64,000 nt of DNA, from positions 1,302,001-1,366,000 of the forward strand of contig NZ_JBJXRG010000001.1 in assembly GCF_046254955.1 (NCBI RefSeq), given 5' to 3'. Position 1 is the first letter of the stretch, and the number at the start of each line of letters is the position of its first letter. The DNA is from Qipengyuania_C sp046254955 (lineage in GTDB: Bacteria; Pseudomonadota; Alphaproteobacteria; Sphingomonadales; Sphingomonadaceae). Shown here piece by piece: positions 1-7,950 of the stretch. The translations under genes and the position numbers were made by a program. The notes under the pieces were generated by a model, which saw only the letters and a program-made list of their open reading frames with translations, searched no databases and was not told where the DNA came from.

Positions 1-1359
1 GCCGATCGTCGCATACCAGCTCACCCCGCCGAAGTTCTCCGGCACGTATAGGTAGAAGGTATGGAACGCGTAGATCGAAAAGCCCCATACTAGGCCGGCA
101 ACGGCCGCCCGCGCATCCATGTTGCGGAACATCAGCGCCGAGATAAATGCCGAAAGGATCGGCATGGAGAGCAGGCCATTGAGTTCCTGCAGCAGGTTGA
201 TGATGCTCTCTGCCCCGGCGTAGATCGGAACCAGCGCGATGGAGACCAGCATGGCGAGTATGCCGACGATGCGGTTGAGGCGCTTCACGTCGACCTTGGG
301 GTTGATGAAGCGGCGATGGAAGTCCACCGACCAAAGCGTGATCGTGGCGTTCATCACTGCAGAATAGGTCGTCAGTACAGCCGCCGCGATCATCGCGGCA
401 AACATGCCGCTGGTCCAGCTGGGCAGCACTTCGCCGACGACCATCGCGTAGGCCCGGTCGTCGACATCGCCGAACAGCTTGAAAGCGACGATGCCTGGTA
501 TGACCACGATCGGCGGCACGATCAGCACGCGGATGATGGCCGCTGCAATCACGCCCTTTTGCGCTTCCTTCACATTGGGTGCGGCGAGCGCCTTCTGCGT
601 GATGTTCTGGTTGGTCGACCAGTAGAAAATCTGGATAAAGAGCATGCCGGTGAACAGCGTGTGGAACGGAATCGGGCTATCGAGCGAGCCAATCATCGTG
701 AGGCGCTCTTCGGGCACACCTGTCGTGATATCCCAGCCGACCGCTTGCATGGCTAGGAATACGACGACCAAAGCGAGCGCCAGTATGCCGACTCCGGCGT
801 AGGTATCGAGCACGGCCACCGCGCGCAGCCCGCCAAGGATCGCATAGGCTGCGCCCACCGCCGCAAAGATCGCGGCAATAGCAGTAACCGATGCCTCGAC
901 CCCGAACAGCGTCTGCATGAAGAGCGCGCCCGAGTAGATCACTGCTGGTAGGTAGATCGCGAAATTGCCGAACAGGAACAGGCCAGAGATGACGGTGCGG
1001 ATGCTTGCCCCGCTATAGCGCTTCTCGAGCAGCTGGGTGATCGTGGTGCATTCGTTGCGATAGTAGATCGGCACAAACACAAAGGCGAGCAGCATCAGGC
1101 CGATAAATCCGGCCAGTTCCCACCAGGCAAGCAGCATCATCTGGTTGCCGTTCATCCCGACAAGCTGGTCGGTCGAGAGGTTGGTGAGGGTGATCGCGCC
1201 CGCAACGAAGAACCATGACAGGCCTCCGCCTGCGAGGAAGATCTCCCGGTCTGCCGAAGCGTGGCTGGCGGCGCGCGCAGCAGCGACCTTGCGCCATGTC
1301 AGCACAGCCAGGATGACCATCAAGGCCAGGAAAACTGCGACCTGGACGAAATTGATCAC
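1..1359 (-). CDS. Sodium:solute symporter (SSS family), C-terminus cut by window start
   Basis: The minus strand is open from a GTG at 1359 to the window edge (453 codons visible). A strong GGGAGGG ribosome site lies 7 nt before the GTG, which decides the start. The N-terminus has a hydrophobic helix, then an Arg/Lys stretch, then the segment TNLSTDQLVGMNGNQ. This resembles the first core helix of SSS sugar symporters (compare SxNISAEQxIGxSG in vSGLT-like proteins). The rest is strongly hydrophobic with many membrane helices. The family couples uptake of sugars or other small solutes to sodium. The gene is divergent from an alpha-galactosidase across a 136-nt promoter region, so its likely cargo is an alpha-galactoside or galactose; that is inference from context. 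The 3' end lies outside the window. Confidence 0.85.
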   Translation of the reverse strand, partial: MINFVQVAVFLALMVILAVLTWRKVAAARAASHASADREIFLAGGGLSWFFVAGAITLTNLSTDQLVGMNGNQMMLLAWWELAGFIGLMLLAFVFVPIYYRNECTTITQLLEKRYSGASIRTVISGLFLFGNFAIYLPAVIYSGALFMQTLFGVEASVTAIAAIFAAVGAAYAILGGLRAVAVLDTYAGVGILALALVVVFLAMQAVGWDITTGVPEERLTMIGSLDSPIPFHTLFTGMLFIQIFYWSTNQNITQKALAAPNVKEAQKGVIAAAIIRVLIVPPIVVIPGIVAFKLFGDVDDRAYAMVVGEVLPSWTSGMFAAMIAAAVLTTYSAVMNATITLWSVDFHRRFINPKVDVKRLNRIVGILAMLVSIALVPIYAGAESIINLLQELNGLLSMPILSAFISALMFRNMDARAAVAGLVWGFSIYAFHTFYLYVPENFGGVSWYATIG

Positions 1360-1378
1360 TCGCTTACCCTCCCAGCAA

Positions 1379-1404
1379 CCTTATTGACTAAAAGTTGAAT
1401 AAGG
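1379..1404. promoter_or_regulatory. Inverted repeat in the divergent symporter / alpha-galactosidase promoter
   Basis: CCTTATT and AATAAGG form perfect 7-nt arms separated by 12 nt, between the two divergent starts at 1359 and 1496. It is a reasonable operator candidate for a regulator of the galactoside genes. No regulator gene is next to it in this window. No convincing -35/-10 pair was recognised. Confidence 0.4.
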
Positions 1405-1495
1405 GCAACCATTGACGATCACCGTGTCGGGCAACACAGTTTGGCCCTTCAAACTTACAACATGCTGTCCGGCAAGCAGTAGGCGAAGGGAAGTG

Positions 1496-3595
1496 ATGCA
1501 GTCCAGCAATCATAACGGCCACCTTTCGCTGCGGGCGGGTGGCGCGCTGATCGTGGTGAAAGCTGCAACCGGCGAGCGCCTGCAGGTTCTTTATGGGGGT
1601 CCCGACCTGCCGGGCGCCTCAGCGGAAGAGCTGGAAGAACTGGCCGAGCGCCAGCATGCCCCGGGTGGGCCCGAGCAGCCGATTGCACCCTCATGGCTCA
1701 ACTGCATCGGCACGGGGAATCCCTCGCCGCCCGGGCTTCTCGCGCATTGCGCCGGTAATCACTGGGCACTCGATCCGCGCGTCACAGAGGTCTTCGAGCG
1801 CGAAGACCTCTACCGTATCACGACCGTGGATGAACCGACCGGTTTGACACTGCACCACATTATCAACCGGACAGGCGACAGCGGGGTGATCCAGTTCGTG
1901 ACAATGATCGAGAATGCGGGCGAAGAACCGCTCTCGCTCGAATGGTGCGCTGCCGTCTGCCTGCCGCTTGATCCTCGTCTGACGCGCTTGACGAGTTTTA
2001 CGGGCAAGTGGGCCGGCGAATTTCAGACCAAGCAGGTGGACCTGATCCGCGGCTCGTTCCTGCGCGAAAACCGCAAGGGGCGGACCAGCCATGATAGCTA
2101 TCCGGGTTTCTATTTGGGCGAGCCGACGACGAGCGAAACGCATGGCCTCGCCGCCGCCTTCCATCTCGGCTGGAGCGGAAATCACCGGATGCGAGTCGAT
2201 CGGCTATCTGATGACGCCATCTCGCTGCAGGCGGGCGAGTTGCTCCTGCCCGGCGAGATTGTGCTTGAACCAGGTGAGCAATACTTGACGCCGCCGCTGT
2301 TCGCATGCTGGTCAAACACTGGGTACGGCGATGTTACCCGTCGCCTGCACCGCTTCGTGCGCGATGACCTGCTCAAGGGCGATCCGGCGCGCCCGGTCCA
2401 TTTCAACACCTGGGAAGCGGTCTACTTCGATCATTCGCCCGAAAAGCTGTTTGCCCTGGCCGAGCAAGCCGCCGAAGTCGGCGCGGAGCGTTTTGTGCTC
2501 GACGATGGCTGGTTCGTTGCGCGCCGGAGCGACCGTGCCGGGCTGGGCGACTGGCATGTTTGCGAAGATGTGTTTCCCGAAGGTCTCAAACCGCTTGCCG
2601 ATCACGTCCGCAGCCTCGGCATGGAATTCGGGCTTTGGTTCGAACCGGAAATGGTCAATCCGGACAGTGATCTCTATCGCGCGCATCCTGATTGGCTGCT
2701 GCAAGTTGAAGGGGTCGAGCCGATTGCATCGCGTCATCAGCTGCCACTCGACCTGACACGGACGGAAGTGAGCGATTACCTGTTCGAGCGGATCTTCTGC
2801 CTCGTTCGCGAGCTCGGTATCGCGTACATCAAATGGGACATGAACCGCGATATTCAGCATCCCGGCGGCGGCGATGGGCGCGCGGTGATGCATGAGCAGG
2901 TTATTGCAGTTTCGGCTCTCATCAATCGCATTCGCTCGGAGTGTCCCGAGCTAGAGATCGAAAGCTGTTCGTCGGGCGGCGCGCGCGCCGATTACAACAT
3001 GCTTGAGCGCACCGGGCGCATATGGCCCAGCGACAATAACGATGCCCGTTTGCGCCATGCGATCATGCGCGGCGCGTCGCATTTCCTGCCGCTCGAAGTG
3101 CTCGGCAATCATGTCGGACCGAAAAAATGCCACATCACCGGGCGGCGCTTCGACATGCATTTTCGCGCCGGCACGGCAGTGTTCGGCCATATGGGGATCG
3201 AGCTCGATCTTGATCGGGAGAGCGAGGCCGATCGCGAGGTGCTCAAGAACGCGATTGCGCTGCACAAGCAGCATCGCGCGCTGATCCACGCAGGCGAATA
3301 TCATCGGCTGGAAACGGCGGAGCATCTATCGGGGATTTTGGTCGTGAACGCCGATAAGTCTGAAGCGCTGGTTCAAATCGCGGTGCTCGACCAGCATCCG
3401 TCCCCGCATCCTCCCATACTGTATTTCGAGGGGCTTGATCCCGGCCGGCGCTATCGTGTTTGCATGATCTGGCCGGAATTCCTGGAGCGCGAATGCGGCA
3501 GCTTTGCCGGATCCGCGCTGATCGGCTACGGCTTGCGCTTGCCGCAAACGCATCCCGATACCTGTCTGATCTATCACCTGGAAGCAGTCACTTGA
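1496..3595 (+). CDS. GH36 alpha-galactosidase, cytoplasmic
   Basis: A protein of 699 residues that hydrolyses terminal alpha-linked galactose. The usual GH36 landmarks are visible: LDDGWF in the barrel, the nucleophile in KWDMNR (Asp448) and the SCSSGGARAD segment with the likely acid/base Asp499. Length fits the roughly 700-residue bacterial type. No signal peptide is seen, so the substrate must be imported intact. ATG 1496 is preferred over an upstream in-frame TTG (1412) because GAAGGG sits 5 nt before it. The stop overlaps the TTG start of glpD (TTGA), so the genes are translationally coupled. Co-transcription with glpD, galT and galK points to a substrate that yields both galactose and a glycerol unit. 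Confidence 0.92.
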   Translation: MQSSNHNGHLSLRAGGALIVVKAATGERLQVLYGGPDLPGASAEELEELAERQHAPGGPEQPIAPSWLNCIGTGNPSPPGLLAHCAGNHWALDPRVTEVFEREDLYRITTVDEPTGLTLHHIINRTGDSGVIQFVTMIENAGEEPLSLEWCAAVCLPLDPRLTRLTSFTGKWAGEFQTKQVDLIRGSFLRENRKGRTSHDSYPGFYLGEPTTSETHGLAAAFHLGWSGNHRMRVDRLSDDAISLQAGELLLPGEIVLEPGEQYLTPPLFACWSNTGYGDVTRRLHRFVRDDLLKGDPARPVHFNTWEAVYFDHSPEKLFALAEQAAEVGAERFVLDDGWFVARRSDRAGLGDWHVCEDVFPEGLKPLADHVRSLGMEFGLWFEPEMVNPDSDLYRAHPDWLLQVEGVEPIASRHQLPLDLTRTEVSDYLFERIFCLVRELGIAYIKWDMNRDIQHPGGGDGRAVMHEQVIAVSALINRIRSECPELEIESCSSGGARADYNMLERTGRIWPSDNNDARLRHAIMRGASHFLPLEVLGNHVGPKKCHITGRRFDMHFRAGTAVFGHMGIELDLDRESEADREVLKNAIALHKQHRALIHAGEYHRLETAEHLSGILVVNADKSEALVQIAVLDQHPSPHPPILYFEGLDPGRRYRVCMIWPEFLERECGSFAGSALIGYGLRLPQTHPDTCLIYHLEAVT

Positions 3596-5085
3596 GCCAA
3601 GACGACATGTTCGATTTGCTGGTGATCGGCGGCGGCATCAACGGCGCAGGAATTGCGCGCGATGCGGCCGGGCGGGGTGCGAAAGTCATCCTTGTCGAGA
3701 AGGATGACCTTGCCGCGCACACCTCGTCGGCTAGCACCAAGCTGGTGCACGGCGGGTTGCGCTACCTCGAACACTATGAATTTCGGCTAGTGCGCGAGAG
3801 CCTTATCGAACGCGAACGATTACTTGGCATCGCTCCTCACATCATCTGGCCGCTGCGCTTCGTGCTGCCGCATGACAAGGGGTTGCGACCCATGTGGATG
3901 CTGCGGCTGGGTCTGTTCCTTTACGACCATATCGGCGGGCGCAAGCTACTGCCGCCGACACGATCGGTCGACCTGCGACAGGCTCCTCATGGAGAAGTGC
4001 TGGAAGAGCGCCTCGTTAAAGGCTTCGAGTATTCCGATTGCTGGGTCGAGGATGCGCGCCTCGTAGTGCTCAACTGCATGGACGCGAAAGAGCACGGCGC
4101 GGAAATTCTCACGCGAACCGAATGCGTCGGGCTTCAGCGGCAGTCGGATCATTGGGTCGCGACACTGCGTAGCACGAGCGGCGAACGGCAAATCAAAGCT
4201 CGCAAAGTAGTGAATGCAGCAGGCCCATGGGTCGACGAGATCCTGCGTGACGCGATGCCGGGGCAAGCGCACCAGAACCTGCGGCTCGTCAAGGGAAGCC
4301 ATCTGGTCTTCCCGCGCCTCGTTGCCGGTGACCATGCCTACATCTTCCAGAACCGCGACAACCGGATCGTGTTTGCGATTCCATACGAGCGCGATTTCAC
4401 ACTGGTGGGCACCACCGATGTGTTGTTCGAGGATGATCCGAACACCGTCGAAATCTCGGCGGAAGAAGAGCATTACATCTGCGATGCGATCAACGAGTAC
4501 CTGGCCAAGGATGTCACGCCCAATGATGCGGTGTGGTCTTACGCCGGAGTGCGCCCCCTCTATGACGACAAGTCCGCCAACAACTCGACCGTGACCCGCG
4601 ATTATGTCTTCGAGCTGGATGATGCGGATGGCAAACCGGCAATCCTGTCGATCTTCGGCGGGAAAATCACAACCTACCGCAAGCTTGCCGAACATGCGGC
4701 GGCGAAACTTGGCGGACTTGATGGACAGGCATGGACCGGCGATGCGGCGCTGCCCGGAGGGGACTTCGCGGTGGACGGCTTCGAGCAATTGGTCGCCGAT
4801 CTCGCAGATCGAAATCCGTGGGCGCGCCACATCCTCCCGCGTTTGTGCCGCGCCTATGGCACGCGGGCAGAGATGCTGCTGGGCACGGCAGCCTCGCTTG
4901 CCGATCTCGGCGAGCAATTCGGGCCGGACCTGTTTGAGCGGGAACTGGAATATCTATTAGAAGAAGAATTCGCGACAAACGCAGAAGACGTGTTGTGGCG
5001 GCGCAGCAAGCTGGGCCTGCACCTCGATCAAAGCCAGCGCGCTAGAGTGGCCGAATGGTTTGCGCAGCGGAGAGAAACTGGATGA
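3592..5085 (+). CDS. glpD: Aerobic glycerol-3-phosphate dehydrogenase
   Basis: FAD-dependent membrane-associated enzyme that oxidises sn-glycerol 3-phosphate to dihydroxyacetone phosphate and passes electrons to quinone. The N-terminal dinucleotide motif VIGGGINGAGIARDAA and the segment STKLVHGGLRYLE are typical of GlpD. With a TTG start at 3592 the protein has 497 residues, close to the usual 500. This start is chosen because TTG overlaps the alpha-galactosidase stop and a GGAAG lies 7 nt upstream; the first ATG is at 3607. It overlaps galT by 4 nt (ATGA). A glpD between an alpha-galactosidase and the Leloir genes is unusual. No glycerol kinase is in the window. Confidence 0.93.
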   Translation: MSQDDMFDLLVIGGGINGAGIARDAAGRGAKVILVEKDDLAAHTSSASTKLVHGGLRYLEHYEFRLVRESLIERERLLGIAPHIIWPLRFVLPHDKGLRPMWMLRLGLFLYDHIGGRKLLPPTRSVDLRQAPHGEVLEERLVKGFEYSDCWVEDARLVVLNCMDAKEHGAEILTRTECVGLQRQSDHWVATLRSTSGERQIKARKVVNAAGPWVDEILRDAMPGQAHQNLRLVKGSHLVFPRLVAGDHAYIFQNRDNRIVFAIPYERDFTLVGTTDVLFEDDPNTVEISAEEEHYICDAINEYLAKDVTPNDAVWSYAGVRPLYDDKSANNSTVTRDYVFELDDADGKPAILSIFGGKITTYRKLAEHAAAKLGGLDGQAWTGDAALPGGDFAVDGFEQLVADLADRNPWARHILPRLCRAYGTRAEMLLGTAASLADLGEQFGPDLFERELEYLLEEEFATNAEDVLWRRSKLGLHLDQSQRARVAEWFAQRRETG

Positions 5086-6161
5086 GCGCGATCGGGCCTG
5101 AACTCCGCGCGATCGGCGGTGAGCCAGTCTTCCGGCGAGACTTCCCTAAAGCAGATGGCCGCATGCTCCGACTGTATGGGCGCAGCTTGCACAATCTCGA
5201 TCCGATGACGCAGACCAGCGAGGACTTGCCCAAGGGCGGCGAGCTGCGACACCATCCATTGCGCGAAGAATGGCATGTTTACGCCGCGCATCGCCAAAAC
5301 CGTACCTTCAAGCCGTCTGCAGCCGATGATCCGCTGGCGGCGACCGTGCCCGGTGGGCCGGAAACGGAGATCCCGTTCTCCGATTTCGAGGTGGCGATCT
5401 TCGATAACAAGTTCGCCGCCTTTCATCCGCAAGCCGAGGACGCTGCGAGCATCTCTGGTATCGAAATCGAGCCTGCGCGCGGCGCCTGCGAAGTGGTGGT
5501 CTACGGACCCGAGGCCGAAGGAAGCCTCTATTCGATCGGCGCTGATCGTCGCCAGGTTTATCTTTCGGCGATGCTCGATCGCTACCAGTCGCTGTTTTCG
5601 CAGGGTTGTCGCTACGTGATGCCGTTTGAAAACCGCGGCGATGAGGTGGGCGTGACGCTCCACCATCCGCACGGACAGATCTACGGTTTCCAGCGCATTC
5701 CGCGGGTCGAGCAGAGAGCTGTTGATGCTTTCGCCAATGGCTATGATCTGGCGTCAGAGATCGCGCAGGCGATGCCGGATTACGGGATCGGGGAAGACGG
5801 CGGCATTGCTGCATTCGTTCCTCGCTTTGCCCGCTTCCCCTATGAAGTCTGGCTCGCGCCGCGGGTGAGGCGCAAGGGGCTCTGGGACTGCGGCGATGAA
5901 GAGCTGGAGGCGCTAGCGTATTGGCTGGGTGAGGTAACGCGGCGCTATGACGCGCTGTTTGAGGGGCCCGCTGCGACAATGATGGCGTTCCACGCGGCGC
6001 CGGACGGCGGTGCACCGGGTTATCACTTAACCGTGCAATTTTACCCGCTTCTGCGCGCTCCGGGCCGGGTGAAGTACCTTGCCTCGGTCGAGCAGCACAG
6101 CGGTGTGTTCACAGTTGATGTAATGCCTGAAAGTGCCGCTCTGGCAATGCGGGATTTGTAA
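5082..6161 (+). CDS. galT: Galactose-1-phosphate uridylyltransferase
   Basis: Leloir enzyme that exchanges UMP between UDP-glucose and galactose 1-phosphate. The active-site motif HPHGQ is present with the nucleophile His197, and the N-terminal part has HHPLREEWHVYAAHR, matching the family's RxxPLTxEWVLxxPHR. ATG 5082 overlaps the glpD stop (ATGA) and gives 359 residues, about ten more than in E. coli. Internal ATGs at 5164 and 5203 are possible later starts, because the first 40 residues do not look like the family. galK begins 2 nt after its stop. No galE is in the window. Confidence 0.93.
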   Translation: MSAIGPELRAIGGEPVFRRDFPKADGRMLRLYGRSLHNLDPMTQTSEDLPKGGELRHHPLREEWHVYAAHRQNRTFKPSAADDPLAATVPGGPETEIPFSDFEVAIFDNKFAAFHPQAEDAASISGIEIEPARGACEVVVYGPEAEGSLYSIGADRRQVYLSAMLDRYQSLFSQGCRYVMPFENRGDEVGVTLHHPHGQIYGFQRIPRVEQRAVDAFANGYDLASEIAQAMPDYGIGEDGGIAAFVPRFARFPYEVWLAPRVRRKGLWDCGDEELEALAYWLGEVTRRYDALFEGPAATMMAFHAAPDGGAPGYHLTVQFYPLLRAPGRVKYLASVEQHSGVFTVDVMPESAALAMRDL

Positions 6162-6162
6162 A

Positions 6163-7197
6163 ATGCCGGGTACGGGGAAGGCGCCTGGCCGTGTCAATCT
6201 GATCGGCGAGCATATCGATTACAATGGCGGCATGGTGTTGCCATCGGCGCTCGCGTGCGGACTACAAGTTACGCTGGAACCGCGCCCCGATCGGCAGATC
6301 GAGATCAAGGCGAACGATTATGGCGACTTTGCCCATCGCTCGCTTGACGATGCGGAAAACGGGCACTGGTCGGATACTGCAGTGGGTGCGATCAAGGAGG
6401 CGGCGACGCTGGGATTGCTGCGCGCGGGCGCGGAGTTGACGATCCATTCCAGCATTCCGCAAGGATCAGGCCTTTCATCCTCCGCCGCGCTGATTGTGGC
6501 GATACTCAAAGCGGCGCGTGACCTTGCGGGCGTTGGACCGGATGACGTGGAATTGGCGATCGCCGCTCGGCGCGTCGAGAACGAATTCATGGGTGTGCCT
6601 TGCGGGATCATGGACCAGATGGCGGTGGCGCTGGCCAGCCCCGGCACAGCCATGGCGCTCGATACCAAAAGCTTGGAGTACCGGCTGGTCGAACTGCCTT
6701 CGGACCACGACATGGTGGTGATCCATTCGGGCCTCACTCGCAAACTGACCGATGGCCGCTACGCAGAGCGCAAGGCCGAATGCGATGCCGCCAAGGCGTA
6801 TTTCGACACCGACGATTTGTGCCACCTTGCCTTGGATCAGGTTGAAGATGCAGACCTGCCGGAGGCAGTGAAGCGGCGGGCGCGGCATTGTGTTACCGAA
6901 CATGCGCGCGTCTTGGCGGCGGTCGATGCGCTCGAGGGCGCGGACACGACTCTATTCGGAGCCTTGATGGCGCAGAGCCACCTGTCGATGCGCGACGATT
7001 TCGAAGTCTCGCTCCCCGCAATAGACCGGCTGGTCGATTGCGCGATCGAACTGGGCGCGGTGGGTGCACGGCTTACCGGAGGCGGCTTCGGCGGTTGCAT
7101 CGTCGCCTGCGTGGGCAGGGACAAGCGGGAAGCGTGGCAGGCCGAATTGCTTGCTCGCCACACAGACGCGCGCTTTATCGACGCCGTTTCCGGGTAG
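6163..7197 (+). CDS. galK: Galactokinase
   Basis: GHMP kinase of 344 residues that phosphorylates galactose at C1 with ATP. Three family motifs are visible: GRVNLIGEHIDYNGG near residues 9-23 (galactose binding), PQGSGLSSSAA (ATP loop) and RLTGGGFGGC near the C-terminus. ATG 6163 follows the galT stop by one base and gives the canonical short N-terminus; an in-frame ATG at 6133 lies inside galT. This is the last gene of the alpha-galactosidase/glpD/galT/galK unit. It converges on cysQ with only 3 nt between the stops. Confidence 0.95.
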   Translation: MPGTGKAPGRVNLIGEHIDYNGGMVLPSALACGLQVTLEPRPDRQIEIKANDYGDFAHRSLDDAENGHWSDTAVGAIKEAATLGLLRAGAELTIHSSIPQGSGLSSSAALIVAILKAARDLAGVGPDDVELAIAARRVENEFMGVPCGIMDQMAVALASPGTAMALDTKSLEYRLVELPSDHDMVVIHSGLTRKLTDGRYAERKAECDAAKAYFDTDDLCHLALDQVEDADLPEAVKRRARHCVTEHARVLAAVDALEGADTTLFGALMAQSHLSMRDDFEVSLPAIDRLVDCAIELGAVGARLTGGGFGGCIVACVGRDKREAWQAELLARHTDARFIDAVSG

Positions 7198-7200
7198 CTT

Positions 7201-7950
7201 TTAGTCGCTCGGAAGCTCGGCGATCATTGCCAGCACTTGCTCGGCATGTTCGGCGCGGCAAATGAGCAGGTCGGGCATGTAAGTATCGGCCTGGTTGTAG
7301 ACGAGCGGTGAGCCGTCGATCCGCGAGCAATGCAGGCCGTGCGCCTTGGCCACAGCAACAGGGGCGCAGCTATCCCATTCGAACTGGCCACCCGAGTGAA
7401 GGTAGATGTCGGCTTCGCCGCGCACCACGGCCATTGCCTTGGCCCCGGCGCTACCCATCGGGATGAGCTCCGCGCCCAGCTTTTCGGCCACCGCGACGGC
7501 TTCCCTGGCCGGACGGGTGCGGCTGACGACCATGCGCAGGACTTCGGGCGCAGGCGGGACGACTCCGGGTTGATCGGTGCGCAGCACCTGACCCAGACCG
7601 GGGAGGGCCACCGCGCCAATCTGCGGCTCGCCATCCACCGCCAGCGCGACATGCACCGCCCAATCGGCCCGCTCCTCGCCATATTCGCGGGTGCCGTCGA
7701 CCGGATCGACAATCCACACGCGCTCCTTGTGCAGGCGAGCGAGGCTGTCCTTCTCTTCTTCGGAGAGCAATCCGTCATCGGGCCGCGCCTTGCGCAATTC
7801 GGCCACTAGGAAACGATTGGCTTCCTCGTCGCCCGCCTTGCCCAGCGCTTTGCCTTCGAACTGGCCGCTGTCCCGAACATCGAGAAGTATACGCCCGGCT
7901 TCCTCGGCAAGCTTTGCTGCGAGATCGGTGTCAGTCATGAGGTCATCCAT
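7201..7950 (-). CDS. cysQ: 3'(2'),5'-bisphosphate nucleotidase
   Basis: Inositol-monophosphatase-fold enzyme that removes PAP, the by-product of sulfate assimilation, by cleaving it to AMP and phosphate. The metal-binding motifs LLSEE and WIVDPVDGTREY are present, as is WDSCAP further on. The protein has about 249 residues, as in E. coli CysQ. ATG 7950 forms a TGATG overlap with the end of cysNC, which favours it over the GTG one codon upstream. It is the last gene of the cysD-cysNC-cysQ operon, where it would clear the PAP made from the PAPS produced by CysC. Confidence 0.92.
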   Translation of the reverse strand: MDDLMTDTDLAAKLAEEAGRILLDVRDSGQFEGKALGKAGDEEANRFLVAELRKARPDDGLLSEEEKDSLARLHKERVWIVDPVDGTREYGEERADWAVHVALAVDGEPQIGAVALPGLGQVLRTDQPGVVPPAPEVLRMVVSRTRPAREAVAVAEKLGAELIPMGSAGAKAMAVVRGEADIYLHSGGQFEWDSCAPVAVAKAHGLHCSRIDGSPLVYNQADTYMPDLLICRAEHAEQVLAMIAELPSD

